Assembly: GCA_023230535.1 (NCBI GenBank) | Contig: JALNXC010000048.1 | Span: forward strand, 1-7,580 | Direction: 5' to 3' | Source: Alkaliphilus sp. | Lineage (GTDB): Bacteria > Bacillota > Clostridia > Peptostreptococcales > Natronincolaceae | Length of the DNA: 7,580 nt | Shown: in pieces, positions 1 through 5,558 of the stretch | Layout of the letters: each line of letters begins with the position of its first letter | Numbering within the stretch: position 1 is the stretch's first letter | Program-made: the position numbers and the translations under genes | Notes under the pieces: model-generated | The model's database searches: none | What the model was told of the DNA's origin: nothing | The model's input: only the letters and a program-made list of their open reading frames with translations

Positions 1-338
1 AGTTAACCGGCACCATTGGGAACATCAAAGAAGCCGTCATATCCGAACCCGACAACTGGCGGGAGGACATAAACCACAAGATGAACACCATAGCGCTGCG
101 GATCGGCGCAAACCAATACCGGGAAATCAGGGCTGAATCATACAGGTTACTTGAACAAAGGGCAGGAGTTTTACTCGAAAGACGGCTTGACAACAAAAAA
201 GCCCGGATGCTAAAAGAGGGTGCAGGTAAAACAGCAATCAACAACACCCGGAAAATTGACGTAATTGACGAGGACAAGAAGCTCCGAGAGATTTACGGAA
301 AGATTGTATCTGAATATCTAATCAAATATGTAGCGTGA
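1..338 (+). CDS. Phage antirepressor, C-terminal ORF6C domain (5' truncated by window edge)
   Basis: The reading frame is open from position 3 to the TGA at 336-338, so the first in-frame ATG (81) is internal and the gene begins upstream of the window. About 111 residues are visible. The segment with W-R-E-D near its start, followed by YREIRAESYRLLEQRAG, RRLDNKKARML, INNTRKIDVI and KKLREIYGKIVSEYLIKY, matches my memory of the ORF6C domain. That domain forms the C-terminus of many Firmicute phage antirepressors of the Rha and ORF6N/BRO types. Such proteins counter the phage repressor or change early gene expression. The N-terminal DNA-binding domain is outside the window, so the subfamily cannot be decided. 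Its position at the head of an early operon fits. Family assignment is from motif memory, not a search. Confidence 0.75.
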   Translation, partial: LTGTIGNIKEAVISEPDNWREDINHKMNTIALRIGANQYREIRAESYRLLEQRAGVLLERRLDNKKARMLKEGAGKTAINNTRKIDVIDEDKKLREIYGKIVSEYLIKYVA

Positions 339-352
339 AAGGAGGACAAGCC

Positions 353-538
353 ATGATCCCCAAAACCTGGCTACAACAAGACTTTATATTGATTGGCTTT
401 TCCCGCGGCGCATTCATTTTGCTGATTATCGCCATCCTGCTGTATACGCTGCTGTGGTACAAGCTGGGCGTGTGGAAAGCCAACGGCGCATTGAAACGGT
501 TTTGGTGGCGGTGGTTTTGGTGGGTGTATTACAGATAG
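353..538 (+). CDS. Small Trp-rich single-pass membrane protein
   Basis: A 61-residue protein of unknown function. A GTG at 335 opens the same frame, but the Shine-Dalgarno sequence AAAGGAGGA lies downstream of that GTG, 7-8 nt before the ATG at 353, so 353 is chosen. Residues about 11-35 form one hydrophobic helix (FILLIIAILLYTLLW), preceded by a short polar N-terminus. The C-terminus is basic and extremely aromatic: residues 50-61 read FWWRWFWWVYYR, and the whole protein contains eight tryptophans. Such a tail should sit at the membrane interface. The tail is encoded by a short in-frame repeat (498-523). The gene lies 14 nt after the antirepressor stop and 16 nt before the methyltransferase. 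Small early membrane proteins in phages can act in superinfection exclusion or host takeover, but nothing here proves a role. Confidence 0.7.
   Translation: MIPKTWLQQDFILIGFSRGAFILLIIAILLYTLLWYKLGVWKANGALKRFWWRWFWWVYYR
498..523 (+). repeat. In-frame 15-nt-spaced direct repeat in the Trp-rich tail
   Basis: The 11-mer GGTTTTGGTGG occurs at 498-508 and again at 513-523. The 15-nt offset equals five codons and reproduces Phe-Trp-Trp in the protein (residues 50-52 and 55-57). The stretch 498-524 contains seven runs of two or more G on the + strand, so a two-tetrad G-quadruplex is conceivable. A slipped-strand duplication is the simplest origin. Confidence 0.7.
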
Positions 539-554
539 TAAAGAAGGTGAAAAT

Positions 555-1211
555 GTGCTAAAGATGAACGAACTATACAACATGGACTGCATGGATGGGA
601 TGAAACAATTTCCTGATAAGTACTTCGACTTGGCCTTGGTTGACCCGCCGTATGGGTTGGATTTAGCTAATATGAATATGGGCGCAGGCAAAAGCAAAAA
701 GGCATCAAAAATCGAAAACAGAAAATGGCAACCAAAAAACTGGGACAAGGCAGTGCCAAGCAAAGAGTACTTTGACCATTTATTTAGAATTTCAGTCAAC
801 CAAGTTATTTGGGGAGGCAATTATTTCGACTTGCCACCTACACGCTGTTTTGTAATATGGGATAAAGGCCCAGGAATGAGAGGGCGAAGCTTTTCGGAAT
901 GTGAATATGCGTGGACATCGTTTAAGCACAGCGCGCGGATTATTGAGGAAAACCCCGTACAACCTGACCGTATTCATCCCACCCAGAAGCCCGTCAAGCT
1001 CTACGAATGGCTACTCACAAACTACGCAAAGCAAGGCGACAAAATCCTTGATACCCATGTCGGCAGTGCTTCAAGTTTAATAGCTTGCCATAATTACGGG
1101 TTTGAGTACATAGGTTTTGAGCTTGATCCGGATTACTACAAGGCGGCAAAAGAACGGATAGAGGCGGTTAAAAATCAGGTGAGTATGTTCACAAATAAAC
1201 CAATTAGATAA
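555..1211 (+). CDS. Orphan DNA (adenine-N6 or cytosine-N4) methyltransferase, beta class
   Basis: A 218-residue member of the N6_N4_Mtase family, which transfers a methyl group from S-adenosylmethionine to an exocyclic amine of DNA. The catalytic motif IV DPPY is at residues 30-33. HPTQKP is at 141-146. A degenerate SAM-binding motif I (DTHVGSAS, 166-173, in place of DPFxGSGT) lies near the C-terminus, followed by the acidic strand FELDPDYY. Motif IV before motif I is the beta-class order. The region between them is short, leaving little room for a target-recognition domain, as in many phage orphan methyltransferases. No restriction enzyme gene is adjacent, so a role in protecting phage DNA or tuning phage genes is likelier than restriction-modification. 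The GTG at 555 follows AAGAAGGTGA by about 5 nt; the ATG at 564 is the alternative start and would remove three residues. Confidence 0.9.
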   Translation: MLKMNELYNMDCMDGMKQFPDKYFDLALVDPPYGLDLANMNMGAGKSKKASKIENRKWQPKNWDKAVPSKEYFDHLFRISVNQVIWGGNYFDLPPTRCFVIWDKGPGMRGRSFSECEYAWTSFKHSARIIEENPVQPDRIHPTQKPVKLYEWLLTNYAKQGDKILDTHVGSASSLIACHNYGFEYIGFELDPDYYKAAKERIEAVKNQVSMFTNKPIR

Positions 1212-1216
1212 GGAGG
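1211..1216 (+). promoter_or_regulatory. Ribosome binding site supporting a TTG start
   Basis: AGGAGG overlaps the last base of the methyltransferase stop codon and lies 9 nt before the TTG at 1226. There is no in-frame ATG nearby, so this strong site is the main support for TTG initiation of the next gene and for translational coupling to the methyltransferase. Confidence 0.65.
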
Positions 1217-1225
1217 AACAGCAGT

Positions 1226-1414
1226 TTGAATACATCGGACTTTTTTAGAACACTCACAAAAGAAGAAAAAGAGGAACTGGACAGAAATAACGAGGAGTTT
1301 TTCCGACTCGCACGAAAGCCGGACAAGTCGGCGCAGGAATACGAGCGGATGAAAGAGTTGTCAGCGAGAAATAACGCCATAACGGCGTGGAAAGGGGTAA
1401 GCGATGGACATTGA
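1226..1414 (+). CDS. Small charged hypothetical protein
   Basis: A 62-residue soluble protein that I do not recognise. It is rich in Glu, Lys, Arg and Asn, with helical stretches such as LTKEEKEELDRNNEEFFRLAR (about residues 10-30) and a second helix around EYERMKELSARN. It has no membrane segment, cysteine pair or catalytic motif. The TTG start is set by AGGAGG 9 nt upstream. The 3' end overlaps the next small gene (ATG at 1404) by 11 nt, typical of translational coupling in phage early operons. The frame is credible because it fills the space between two well-marked ribosome binding sites and has the helix-forming composition of a real protein. Confidence 0.65.
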   Translation: MNTSDFFRTLTKEEKEELDRNNEEFFRLARKPDKSAQEYERMKELSARNNAITAWKGVSDGH

Positions 1415-1547
1415 AACGAAGATCCTTATCATTGCTGCGGCGTTTGCGTTTTTACTTATTTTGTTCACGGTTATTGTAAATTTCATCGAGCGGCCACTCA
1501 AAAGCCAATTTGAAAATCCAAAGGTAATAAACATTAGGAGGAGATAG
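1404..1547 (+). CDS. Single-pass membrane micro-protein (47 aa)
   Basis: ATG at 1404, preceded by AAGGGG about 6 nt upstream, opens a 47-residue frame ending at TAG 1545-1547. Residues about 6-28 (ILIIAAAFAFLLILFTVIVNF) are one clear hydrophobic helix. The C-terminal tail is basic (IERPLKSQFENPKV then NIRRR), which predicts an N-out/C-in orientation by the positive-inside rule. It overlaps the upstream gene by 11 nt. The ribosome binding site of the following gene (AGGAGGAGA) lies inside its last codons. Function is unknown. Two adjacent membrane micro-proteins suggest a shared job at the host membrane, but this is inference. Confidence 0.6.
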   Translation: MDIETKILIIAAAFAFLLILFTVIVNFIERPLKSQFENPKVINIRRR

Positions 1548-1548
1548 C

Positions 1549-1701
1549 ATGGGCGATTGGGGATATTTTGTTGTTTTGATTGTGACGGTAGGCGTTGCAA
1601 TATTAGGAACATACGGGGCAACAAGAGACTACTACTACCGCAAAGGCAGGATCGACGGAATCAAGGCAGAAAAAAAGCGTCACATAGACGCAAAGGTTTA
1701 G
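1549..1701 (+). CDS. Single-pass membrane micro-protein (50 aa)
   Basis: ATG at 1549 follows AGGAGGAGA (1536-1544) by about 5 nt and begins one base after the previous stop codon. The 50-residue product has an N-terminal hydrophobic helix (residues about 4-22, WGYFVVLIVTVGVAILGTY), then TRDYYYRKGRIDGIKAEKKR, a basic and Tyr-rich cytoplasmic-looking tail. A longer frame beginning at TTG 1557 in another phase (to 1751) covers the same DNA but lacks a ribosome binding site and has a poor protein composition, so it was discarded. Function unknown. The layout, a short helix with a basic tail, resembles many uncharacterised phage early membrane proteins. Confidence 0.65.
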   Translation: MGDWGYFVVLIVTVGVAILGTYGATRDYYYRKGRIDGIKAEKKRHIDAKV

Positions 1702-1747
1702 AAAAATTCATTAGTTTATTTTATCACACGAAAGGGAGGTTTGTAAA

Positions 1748-2068
1748 ATGACAGTAGAAGAATTGAAGGAAAAGGTTGACCGATTAAAGCAACTTAACAA
1801 GGAATTGAGGGAAGCGGTCGGCGTATATGTCTATTCCGATATGAGAGGGTTCTTTCAGGCGAATGTGGCGACAATCGCCAAATATGCTAAAGAACACGGT
1901 TTAGAAACAGAAATAAAGCCGAGGAAGTGCGACACATACCCGTGGGAGATTACTGTGCCGGAAATTAAACTGAACGGGGTCGCAAGTGACGAGGAAGTGC
2001 AAGAAATCAAGGCATTAATAGAAGAAAAGGCGGGAAAGCGAGGGAAAGTAAAATGGACGAACAAGTAA
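1748..2068 (+). CDS. Hypothetical phage protein with N-terminal coiled coil (106 aa)
   Basis: ATG at 1748 follows AAAGGGAGGT (1731-1740) by 7 nt after a 46-nt gap, the longest non-coding gap in this part of the operon. No convincing promoter or terminator is visible in that gap. Residues about 3-24 (VEELKEKVDRLKQLNKELRE) look like a short coiled coil. The middle and C-terminal part is mixed alpha/beta, with EITVPEIKLNGVASDEEVQE and a basic end (GKRGKVKW). A single cysteine (KPRKCDTY) gives no metal site. I do not recognise the family. Its last 16 nt overlap the next gene, suggesting coupled translation. Confidence 0.7.
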   Translation: MTVEELKEKVDRLKQLNKELREAVGVYVYSDMRGFFQANVATIAKYAKEHGLETEIKPRKCDTYPWEITVPEIKLNGVASDEEVQEIKALIEEKAGKRGKVKWTNK

Positions 2069-2337
2069 TTTTGAAACTTTCTACATATGACAATCTACAA
2101 ATGGAGCTGATTGAAGCACAAGATGAGGTGAAAAGGCTTAGAAAAACGCTTGATAGCATACGGGTATTCGAGCTTAAAGAGAGTTATGGCAGCAAGATGG
2201 AACTAATCTATACTGATTTTGCATTAGAGCAATACGGCGACTTAGTCGACGCAAATCCGCAATATAGATTCAAGGAACTTCAAAAGGTTGCAGAGTGGAA
2301 TATCGCAGAACCAAAGGCGGTTGAGGAAGATGCTTGA
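2053..2337 (+). CDS. Hypothetical coiled-coil protein (94 aa)
   Basis: ATG at 2053 lies 8 nt after GAGGG (2040-2044) inside the end of the previous gene. The 94-residue product is acidic. It has a heptad-like helix at about residues 14-40 (NLQMELIEAQDEVKRLRKTL) and a second helical half (LEQYGDLVDANPQYRFKELQ). There are no cysteines, transmembrane segments or known catalytic motifs. It may be a small oligomeric adaptor, but no function can be assigned. It overlaps the following zinc-binding protein gene by 8 nt (ATG at 2330, TGA at 2335-2337). Confidence 0.65.
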   Translation: MDEQVILKLSTYDNLQMELIEAQDEVKRLRKTLDSIRVFELKESYGSKMELIYTDFALEQYGDLVDANPQYRFKELQKVAEWNIAEPKAVEEDA

Positions 2338-2485
2338 ATACTTCCCTGAACCCGAAGAACGAGAGGTTGTTATTGAATGTGATCTATGTGAAAAGCCATT
2401 GTATCAAAGAGATACCTTTTACAAACTGTTAGGGAAGTACATTTGCAAGGACTGTATTGATTTTGCGGAAAGCGAGGTTGAATGA
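2330..2485 (+). CDS. Small zinc-ribbon-like protein (51 aa)
   Basis: The ATG at 2330 overlaps the upstream stop; AAAGGCGG (2313-2320) is 9 nt upstream, with a further GAGGA closer in. A TTG at 2288 would add 14 residues of unlikely composition and was rejected. The 51-residue protein has two cysteine pairs: C17-x2-C20 (ECDLC) and C39-x2-C42 (CKDC), separated by 18 residues, as in small zinc ribbons or treble-clef knuckles. Between them lies YQRDTFYKLLGKYI, which should form a beta hairpin. Proteins of this shape, with an acidic EYFPEPEER-like head, are common and uncharacterised in clostridial phage early regions (from memory). A structural or nucleic-acid-binding zinc site is likely; the role is unknown. 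Confidence 0.7.
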   Translation: MLEYFPEPEEREVVIECDLCEKPLYQRDTFYKLLGKYICKDCIDFAESEVE

Positions 2486-2573
2486 TGGAAGAACAGAGCA
2501 AGTACATACGCCAAGAGAGTTGAGGAATCCGCAGGACTATGAGGACGCGGTTCTGGAAAGGGAGGGGTTATAG
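2478..2573 (+). CDS. Possible 31-residue protein bridging to the Bet gene
   Basis: A frame that would otherwise be left as a gap runs from TTG 2478 to TAG 2571-2573 and encodes 31 residues, including TPRELRNPQDYEDAVLEREG, a natural-looking acidic composition. It overlaps the zinc-ribbon gene by 8 nt, and its stop overlaps the GTG start of the Bet gene by 1 nt, so it fits the tiling of the operon exactly. The start is uncertain: GAGG lies directly against TTG 2478, while TTG 2457 has AAGGA 5 nt upstream and would add seven residues. A second, shorter frame (ATG 2482, 13 codons) is less convincing. Function is unknown, and it could be an unused frame. Confidence 0.4.
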   Translation: MNDGRTEQVHTPRELRNPQDYEDAVLEREGL

Positions 2574-3256
2574 TGAGTAAAGAGCTTACCACAAAAGATT
2601 ATGCAGTTACATACAATATCGGCGATGATGAAATACGACTCACCCCGGCAATTGTTCAAAATTACATTGTCGGGAACGACAGCAAAATAACGCTGCCGGA
2701 ATTTAAGTTTTTCACGGAACTTTGTAAAGCGAGGAAACTCAATCCGTTTCTGAAAGAAGCGTACTGCATAAAATACGGCAGCCAACCGGCGCAGATTGTT
2801 GTTGGTAAAGATGTGTTCTTGAAAAGAGCGGATGCACACCCGCAATACAACGGCAAGGAAAGCGGCGTTATCATCCAGAAAGAGGACGGAACGATAGAGG
2901 AAAGACCGGGCTGTTTCGTTGCGCCGGAGGAGAAGCTTCTCGGCGGGTGGGCGAAAGTCTACCGCAAAGACAGGGACTACCCATCTTACATGAGCGTTTC
3001 TTTTGATGAAGTCGCAGGGAAAAAATCAAATGGAGAACTCAATTCTAACTGGAAACGGCAAGGGGCGACGATGGTTGAAAAGGTTGCTAAGGTTCGGGCA
3101 TTGCGGGAAGCGTTTATTGAGGAATTTCAAGGGATGTATACGGAGGAAGAAGTCGCCAACAGACCGCAGCACGAAGAAAATACACTTGAAAACCCGTTTG
3201 AAAATACGCCGCAAGTTGATATTGTTCAGGAGGTTGTGAGAGATGAAACCGAATGA
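2573..3256 (+). CDS. bet: Bet-type single-strand annealing protein (RecT superfamily)
   Basis: A 227-residue recombinase that anneals complementary single strands, the recombination partner of a phage exonuclease. The core runs from residue 23 (LTPAIVQNYIVG) through FKFFTELCKARKLNPFLKEA (46-65), the strand region IVVGKDVFLKRADAHPQYNG (75-94), GGWAKVYRKD (124-133) and KVRALREAF (173-181). These are the conserved blocks of the lambda Bet-like branch of RecT proteins. The C-terminal 40 residues are acidic and probably disordered, possibly a site for partner contact. The length is slightly below that of lambda Bet (about 260). The GTG start follows AAAGGGAGGGG (2557-2567) by about 5-7 nt. The 3' end overlaps the nuclease gene by 14 nt, coupling annealase and nuclease. 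Confidence 0.93.
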   Translation: MSKELTTKDYAVTYNIGDDEIRLTPAIVQNYIVGNDSKITLPEFKFFTELCKARKLNPFLKEAYCIKYGSQPAQIVVGKDVFLKRADAHPQYNGKESGVIIQKEDGTIEERPGCFVAPEEKLLGGWAKVYRKDRDYPSYMSVSFDEVAGKKSNGELNSNWKRQGATMVEKVAKVRALREAFIEEFQGMYTEEEVANRPQHEENTLENPFENTPQVDIVQEVVRDETE

Positions 3257-3980
3257 CAGCAATTACCACGGTCAGAAAGCGAATAAAGCGTATTTTTCCG
3301 TCTCTCAATATAAAGACTTTATGAAGTGTGAAGCTATGGCTATGGCGAAGATAAGGGGCGAATATAAACAACCGATGACAAGGGCTTTGCTTGTTGGCTC
3401 ATTTGTGGATGCCTATTTTGAGGGAACGCTGAAACAATTCATGGACGAACACCCGGAAATATTCACAAAAAAAGAAGCATTACGGGCTGAATTCAAAAAG
3501 GCGAATGAGATAATTGCACGGGTTAAGCGAGACGAATTATTTATGAAATTTATGTCAGGAGAAAAACAAAAAATACTCACGGCTGAAATGTTCGGTGTAA
3601 AATGGAAAATCAAGATAGACAGCTACTGTGAAGGGGTTTGCATAGCAGATTTGAAGGTTGTACGGAATTTTAAGTCAATCCCCTTCTGGAGATATGACAT
3701 ACAGGGGGCGGTGTATCAAGAAATTACACGCATAAACACCGGAACCCGCTTGCCGTTCTACCTTGCCGCAGCCACAAAAGAAAAGGTTACGGATTTTGAT
3801 ATATTTCAAATTCCACAAGATACGCTTGATTTTGCGTTGTCCGAGGTAAGCGGAAACATAGAGAGATATGCCGCTGTAAAATCCGGCGAGGTAGAACCCG
3901 CCCCTTGCGGCGAATGCGATTACTGCAAGTCTATTAAAAGCGCAGGAATAAGAAGTTATAACGAATTGGGAGGTATATAA
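3243..3980 (+). CDS. PD-(D/E)XK (RecB/Cas4-fold) exonuclease with probable Fe-S cysteines
   Basis: A 245-residue nuclease of the phage 'exodeoxyribonuclease VIII, PDDEXK-like' type (DUF3799-like), expected to resect DNA ends for the Bet protein. Visible catalytic elements are the motif II aspartate D126 in KIKID, motif III D136-L-K138 (ADLKVV), and Q154-x3-Y158 (QGAVYQ), the RecB-family QxxxY motif. The N-terminus carries YFSVSQYKDFMKC with C29, and the C-terminus has C222-x2-C225-x2-C228. One N-terminal plus three C-terminal cysteines is the arrangement that holds a 4Fe-4S cluster in Cas4 and AddB, although their usual C-terminal spacing is longer. The ATG at 3243 lies 9 nt after AGGAGG and inside the end of the Bet gene. 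The next gene starts at the base after its stop. Confidence 0.88.
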   Translation: MKPNDSNYHGQKANKAYFSVSQYKDFMKCEAMAMAKIRGEYKQPMTRALLVGSFVDAYFEGTLKQFMDEHPEIFTKKEALRAEFKKANEIIARVKRDELFMKFMSGEKQKILTAEMFGVKWKIKIDSYCEGVCIADLKVVRNFKSIPFWRYDIQGAVYQEITRINTGTRLPFYLAAATKEKVTDFDIFQIPQDTLDFALSEVSGNIERYAAVKSGEVEPAPCGECDYCKSIKSAGIRSYNELGGI

Positions 3981-5555
3981 ATGCAACTTGTAAAGATTTA
4001 TGGTGACCGGATTCAGATCCGAAGCGACCTGAAACAATTGAGGGATACAAAAATAAACGACTTGCTGCTGCTATCGGACGAATACGCCCAGGTTGTCTGT
4101 TCGGTGGTTGGGCTTACAGAAACCGATGTATCGTATTCCGGGGGCGATGAAGATTACCTTGACGAGTTTACCGGAACAAATATTATTGAGTGCAGCATTA
4201 TAGGTAGTCTCGAAAACGGGCGGTTTGAAAAGGCAATAGACAATTACCCTACAACAAAGGTTGAGATTACAAAAATTGACCTACCACTGTTTGAAAGCAT
4301 GATAACGCACAATAAAAAAGCGAGTTTTGACATCGGGAGATATGCAAGTTATGACACCCGGGCGTTTATTGACGGCAACAGATTTTTCCAGAGGCATTCA
4401 GCTGTAATCGGGAATACCGGGTCCGGGAAATCCTTTACAGTCTCGACCATGCTTGAAAAAATATCCATGCTTAAAGGGTCAAATGTTATCTTGTTTGACT
4501 TACACGGGGAATACAGCGATCTGTCTTATGTAAAAAAAATACAGTTCGGCGAAGATACGTTATTCCCGTTTTGGTTGCTATCGTTCACGGACATATACTC
4601 AGCATTTTTGAAAGTCAAAGAGGAAACTTCAACCGTTCAAATATCTGCGCTTAGGAAGGCATTTTACAAGGTGCGGCAAAGCGAAGAATCGGAGGACAAA
4701 CCTGTATATTTCAACCCTATGTTTTTTATCGCCGAATTGGAAAGGTTAAATGAATCAGAAGTGCCCACCGGAGAATATTACAAGACAGGCGACCGGGCAG
4801 GACAAACAAAAACCGTTAAAGGCGAATACAACGGGAAACTTTCCATCTTATTAAATCTACTAAAAGAAAAGGTGCAGGATAAAAGATATGACTTTATGTT
4901 TTGCGAAACAGCAGAAAATTATCTGTCTGTGTTGATGGATAAAATTTTGAACATTAATGACAAGAACATTAAGGTTGTAGACCTGTCAAATTTACCACAT
5001 GAGATTGTCCCGGTTGTCATTGGCATCCTGTCAAAATTGGTTTACAAGATGCAGTTAGCGCAAGAGAGGGCGAAACGTATTCCTTTGAATTTTATCTGTG
5101 ATGAAGCGCATGTTTATATCCCAAGCGATAATTTTAAGTTGGGGGCAAGTCAACGGCGCCTGTTGGACATTTTTGAAACGATAGCCAAAGAGGGGCGCAA
5201 GTTCGCAACATCACTGATGATTGTGTCCCAAAGGCCAAGCGAATTGAATAAGACCATTATTGCACAGTGCGCCAATTTCCTTGTGCTGAAACTCTCGAAT
5301 GCAAACGACAAATTTCTGATTAAGGACATTCTCACGGAGGGCAGCAAGCATATCATTGACGCCGTTTCCTTGTTTAAGCCGGGGGACGGGATTGTGATAG
5401 GCAACAGCACACCTATACCACTAAAGATAAAGATTGATAAACCAAAAGAGGAACCGAACAGCAATACGATTGATTTTTGGGATATTTGGAGCAATAAAAA
5501 TTCAATCGATATTAGCGCACTTGTTAACAGGTATATGGAAGAAAAGGAGGGCTAA
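3981..5555 (+). CDS. herA: HerA-type hexameric DNA-pumping ATPase
   Basis: A 524-residue protein of the HerA/FtsK ATPase clade, which forms hexameric rings that move along double-stranded DNA. Residues about 1-110 resemble the N-terminal beta-barrel (HAS-barrel). Walker A is GNTGSGKS (144-151). The HerA signature LFDLHGEY follows at 171-178. Walker B is FICDEAH (371-377). KEGRKF with R406 is the expected arginine finger, and SQRPSEL (416-422) is the sensor segment typical of HerA. ANFLVLKLSNANDK matches the family C-terminal part. Full family length, with no break. A Shine-Dalgarno GGGAGGT is 8 nt upstream, and the ATG directly abuts the nuclease stop. In archaea HerA works with the nuclease NurA in end resection; in bacteria HerA also occurs in defence modules. 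Here the context points to recombination. Confidence 0.92.
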   Translation: MQLVKIYGDRIQIRSDLKQLRDTKINDLLLLSDEYAQVVCSVVGLTETDVSYSGGDEDYLDEFTGTNIIECSIIGSLENGRFEKAIDNYPTTKVEITKIDLPLFESMITHNKKASFDIGRYASYDTRAFIDGNRFFQRHSAVIGNTGSGKSFTVSTMLEKISMLKGSNVILFDLHGEYSDLSYVKKIQFGEDTLFPFWLLSFTDIYSAFLKVKEETSTVQISALRKAFYKVRQSEESEDKPVYFNPMFFIAELERLNESEVPTGEYYKTGDRAGQTKTVKGEYNGKLSILLNLLKEKVQDKRYDFMFCETAENYLSVLMDKILNINDKNIKVVDLSNLPHEIVPVVIGILSKLVYKMQLAQERAKRIPLNFICDEAHVYIPSDNFKLGASQRRLLDIFETIAKEGRKFATSLMIVSQRPSELNKTIIAQCANFLVLKLSNANDKFLIKDILTEGSKHIIDAVSLFKPGDGIVIGNSTPIPLKIKIDKPKEEPNSNTIDFWDIWSNKNSIDISALVNRYMEEKEG

Positions 5556-5558
5556 ACT

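Noticed and set aside
503..523. Chi-like recombination hot-spots (TGGTGG twice)
   Set aside because: They do not match a full E. coli-type Chi octamer, the host Chi is unknown, and the sequence is explained by Trp codons in a repeated segment.
371..820. A 149-codon frame on the minus strand
   Set aside because: It is antisense to the Trp-rich protein and the well-supported methyltransferase; Pro-rich and low-quality composition with no family match.
1557..1751. A 64-codon frame starting at TTG
   Set aside because: No ribosome binding site for the TTG, Cys/Arg-rich unnatural composition, and it overlaps the better supported membrane micro-protein at 1549-1701 in another phase.
1920..2000. 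Repeated 11-mer CGAGGAAGTGC at 1920-1930 and 1990-2000
   Set aside because: Only two copies within one gene, in different protein contexts; most likely chance in a GAG/GAA-rich coding sequence.
2482..2523. 13-codon frame from ATG 2482
   Set aside because: Too short, and the alternative frame 2478-2573 gives a better protein and tiles with the next start codon.
3243..3980. Cas4 of a CRISPR adaptation module
   Set aside because: Fold and cysteine pattern are similar, but no cas1, cas2 or repeat array is visible, and the Bet gene upstream points to a phage recombination exonuclease.
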